A DNA stretch of 64,000 nucleotides from JAOSJL01 sp963704035 (lineage in GTDB: Bacteria; Actinomycetota; Acidimicrobiia; IMCC26256; JAOSJL01), in assembly GCA_963704035.1 (NCBI GenBank), contig CAVPGR010000002.1:744001-808000 (forward strand). The letters run 5' to 3'. A program made the translations under genes and the position numbers. Below, piece after piece: positions 61,742-64,000 of the stretch (the stretch's first letter is position 1; every line of letters starts with the position of its first letter). The notes beneath the pieces were generated by a model that saw only the letters and a list, made by a program, of their open reading frames with translations, did not search any database and was not told the DNA's origin.

Positions 61742-63354
61742 ATGGGGGTACCGACGGCTCCGGCTACGGAGGCGGGCGGTGCCCCGACAGCGCGGCCCGC
61801 GCGACGCGAGTGGTGGACACCCGTCACGGCGTGTGTGACGAGCGGGTTGCTGCTCTTCGCGTCGATGCCGCCGATCGACCTCGGCTGGACGGCCTTGGTC
61901 GCTCTCGTGCCCCTGTTGTGGGCCTGGCGGGGCGTTCGACCGCGACGCGCCGCGGGGTACGCCTTCTCTCCGGATGTGTCTACTTCTCGCTGCTGCTCTC
62001 GTGGGTCTTCTTCTTCGGCCCCTTCGCCGTTGTTCCGTTCGTAGCCGCGTTGGCGGCGTACTGGGCGCTGATCGGGGCGGGTGTGGCCTGGTTGGAGCGC
62101 CTCGGCGTTCGCTCACCCTGGGTGACGGCGGCGGTCTGGGTCACCGGGGAGGCGGCAATGGGGCGGCTGCCCCTGGGCGGGTTCTCCTGGGGGGAGGTCG
62201 GCTACGCCTTCCACGGCGTCGGGACCGTCCGGGCCCTCGCGTCCTGGGGCGGCGTGCTGGCCGTCTCCTTTGTCGTCGTCGCCGTGAACGCGCTCCTACT
62301 GGACGCATGGTGGGCGTTCGAGCGACGGCGCAACCGGACGGATGACGGGGGAGGAGCCGAAAAGGGCCTTCTACGGGCCGCGGGCGCTCTGCTGGCGATC
62401 CTGGTCGCCACGACCGGTCTGTACGTGGCGCGCTACGAGCCGGAGCCCACCGGAGAGCTGTCCTACGCGCTCGTGCAGGCCAACGACATCAACCGTGACC
62501 TCACCGACGCCGAGTTCAATGCCCGGTATCTTCCCCGCCGCCATCTGGCGGAGGCCGAGGCCTTCGAGGGTGATGTGGACCTCATCGTGATTCCTGAGTC
62601 GGGCCTCGACTGGGACCCGAGGGTCGATCCGGGATATCCCGGAGACGATCTCGGGTCCCCGGGGAACGAGCTCGGAGCCATCGAAGACGAGCTCGGGGCG
62701 ATCGCACGCTCTCACGACGCCGCCGTCCTGTCGAACGCGTCGGTCGAGGTGTCAGGAGACAAGCTCGAGAACACGGACTTCCTCTACGACCCCGACGGGA
62801 CGCTCCAGGGCACCTACGTCAAACGTCACCTCGTACCCTTCGGCGAGTACGTGCCCGGCCGCGCCTACCTCGAATGGATCGGGCCTCTGGAGCAGGTTCC
62901 CCGCGACAACGTCTCGGGCGACGAGGTCGGGCTTTTCGAGGTCGCCGGACACCAGGTCGGGAACGTGATCTGTTTCGAGTCCGCCTTCGGCAGCACCTAC
63001 CGCGACACCGTGGAGGCCGGTGCGGAGATCGTCGTGGTCCAGACCAACAACCGCTCCTACCGACGATCGGCCAACACCGAGCAGCACATCGCTCTTTCCC
63101 AGATGCGTGCCGTCGAAACCGGGCGACCCGTGCTCCATGCCTCGGTGTCGGGCGTCACCGCCGTGATCGCTGCGGACGGCACCATCGAAGCCACGACTCC
63201 GATCTTCGAGACGGTCGTTCTCGCCGGCACGGCAACGACGATGACGGGGGAGACGCCCTATCTGCGCTTCGGCGACTGGGTGGTGTCGCTCTCGATCCTC
63301 GTGGTCCTGGCGGCATTCGGCTTCGGATTGTTCACCCGCCGGAAGCGTCCGTAG
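61742..63354 (+). CDS. lnt: Apolipoprotein N-acyltransferase Lnt (frameshifted near 61966)
   Basis: Restored length 537 residues. Six or more N-terminal membrane segments, then the nitrilase domain with the catalytic Glu in VIPESGLDW, Lys in YVKRHLVPFGEYVP and Cys in GNVICFESAFG. It transfers the third acyl chain to lipoproteins. One base is missing near 61966 (after YAF), in the first membrane segments. The start ATG 61742 is used; a GTG at 61736 overlaps the previous stop. The insert DPGYPGDDLGSPGNELGAIEDELGAIA (near residue 297) is a short repeat not typical for Lnt. Confidence 0.9.
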
Positions 63355-63381
63355 ACTCGGCTGTCAGCCCAAGGAGTCCCC

Positions 63382-63954
63382 GTGGTCACGTCGTCGTCAT
63401 CCAGGTCATCGTCATCCAGGTCATCCAGGCAGCCGTCCGCGGTGGACGTCTGTGTCTACGCGCCGGTGGGCGTGGCCTCACTGGCACGCGACTTCCTCCC
63501 CGGGTTCGTGGCGATGTGTGTGTCACGCGGCCGTTCCGAGCTCGAGTCCCGTCAGGGACGTTTCGAAGAGGAGATGACCCGGGCGCGGGGTCTCGGTCAG
63601 GTCGCTGTCGCCACAGCCCCGGGTTTCCTCGAACGTCAACTGCGCATCGCCCGCGAGCGCGTGTCGAGTGTTCTCTCCGACTTGACGGGCAGCGGCCCAT
63701 CACGCGACCCGGAGGGGCCGCAGGTGGACGTGCCCGACGCATCCTCGAATGGCTCGCTGAGCGCCGTTCCCGACAGGGAGGATGACGCCTCCGAGAATCT
63801 CCCGATTCCCGACTACGACGCGCTGGCCGCGTCGCAGGTCGTCGATCGGCTGAGCGGGCTCGGTGAACACGAACTTCGTGCGGTACGTGAATACGAGTCG
63901 AGCCACCGTGGCCGCAAGACTGTTCTGGGTCGCATCGATCAGCTCCGCGTCTGA
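63382..63954 (+). CDS. DUF8129-like protein
   Basis: 190 residues, GTG start. The first 16 residues are Ser/Arg-rich (encoded by a 15-base-period repeat at about 63395-63430). The C-terminal part, IPDYDALAASQVVDRLSGLGEHELRAVREYESSHRGRKTVLGRIDQL, is the small helical domain seen in actinobacterial DUF8129 proteins, often the end of larger proteins. The middle is disordered. Function unknown. Last gene in the window; the 46 bases after it hold nothing recognisable. Confidence 0.7.
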   Translation: MVTSSSSRSSSSRSSRQPSAVDVCVYAPVGVASLARDFLPGFVAMCVSRGRSELESRQGRFEEEMTRARGLGQVAVATAPGFLERQLRIARERVSSVLSDLTGSGPSRDPEGPQVDVPDASSNGSLSAVPDREDDASENLPIPDYDALAASQVVDRLSGLGEHELRAVREYESSHRGRKTVLGRIDQLRV

Positions 63955-64000
63955 CCGAACTCCGAGCTGACGTGGAGGCGTCCCGCCCGGCCAGAACTGA

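Noticed and set aside
14129..61968. Genome-wide programmed +1 frameshifting
   Set aside because: The break sites have no shared slippery sequence or stop codon context, three are -1, three lie in one gene, and the corresponding family members elsewhere are unframeshifted.

Overview
The window is high-GC, densely packed bacterial chromosome with mostly non-canonical GTG/TTG starts. It carries a Pup-proteasome locus (ARC/Mpa, Dop, Pup, PrcB, PrcA, PafA, PafB, PafC), a fused FbiC-type F420 enzyme, DUF3866, DUF4193-like and DUF8129-like genes and a MarP-like protease. Together these point to an actinobacterium, most plausibly of the class Acidimicrobiia or a related deep lineage; the class assignment is an inference. 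I saw no rRNA, tRNA, CRISPR array, insertion sequence or prophage.

Layout. 1-9.1 kb: a cut gamma-carbonic-anhydrase-like gene, an HD-domain protein, heme A synthase with a DrrAB-type exporter pair, an SRPBCC protein overlapping a stand-alone NuoF-like flavoprotein, an exonuclease, an SDR and FxsA. 9.2-14.2 kb: polyprenyl diphosphate synthase, a second ABC exporter pair, heme O synthase, a Cpn10-like protein and a second SDR. 15-19 kb: glycolate oxidase glcDEF. 19-23.4 kb, minus strand: LOG protein, PfkB kinase and FbiC. 23.5-28.5 kb: a tight acyl-CoA operon (acyl-CoA dehydrogenase, nitroreductase, thiolase, AMP-forming ligase). 28.5-33.5 kb: pentose phosphate genes pgl, zwf and tkt with a Mug-type DNA glycosylase between zwf and tkt. 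33.5-38.3 kb: a TetR repressor with a clear palindromic operator, an SRPBCC protein, an ADP-forming acyl-CoA synthetase split into two genes, and DacB. 38.4-57.6 kb: small membrane proteins, TrmI, MarP, ferredoxin, then the proteasome locus continuing into signal peptidase I, TatA/TatC and a HelY-like helicase; this is close to the order around Rv2118c-Rv2092c in Mycobacterium tuberculosis. 57.6-64 kb: a sortase-anchored kelch-like surface protein, a two-domain ThyX-like protein, a 449-base non-coding stretch with a candidate structured RNA, an acidic DUF4193-like protein, Lnt and a DUF8129-like protein.

Sixteen genes, several of them normally essential or important (tkt, lnt, ARC, dop, pafA, fbiC, glcDEF and others), are each interrupted by single-base indels. 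I count 22: 19 extra bases and 3 missing bases. Undoing them gives proteins of the expected family length (PafA becomes exactly 452 residues). The simplest reading is residual long-read consensus error, not gene decay or programmed frameshifting. These genes are annotated here at full restored extent, with the approximate break point in each entry.

How the parts work together: ARC unfolds pupylated substrates into PrcAB; PafA attaches Pup and Dop removes it; PafBC is the WYL-domain DNA-damage regulator encoded downstream. FbiC makes the F420 chromophore, and F420 could serve oxidoreductases elsewhere. CtaA and CtaB make heme A for an aa3-type oxidase. Pgl, Zwf and Tkt run the oxidative pentose phosphate pathway.
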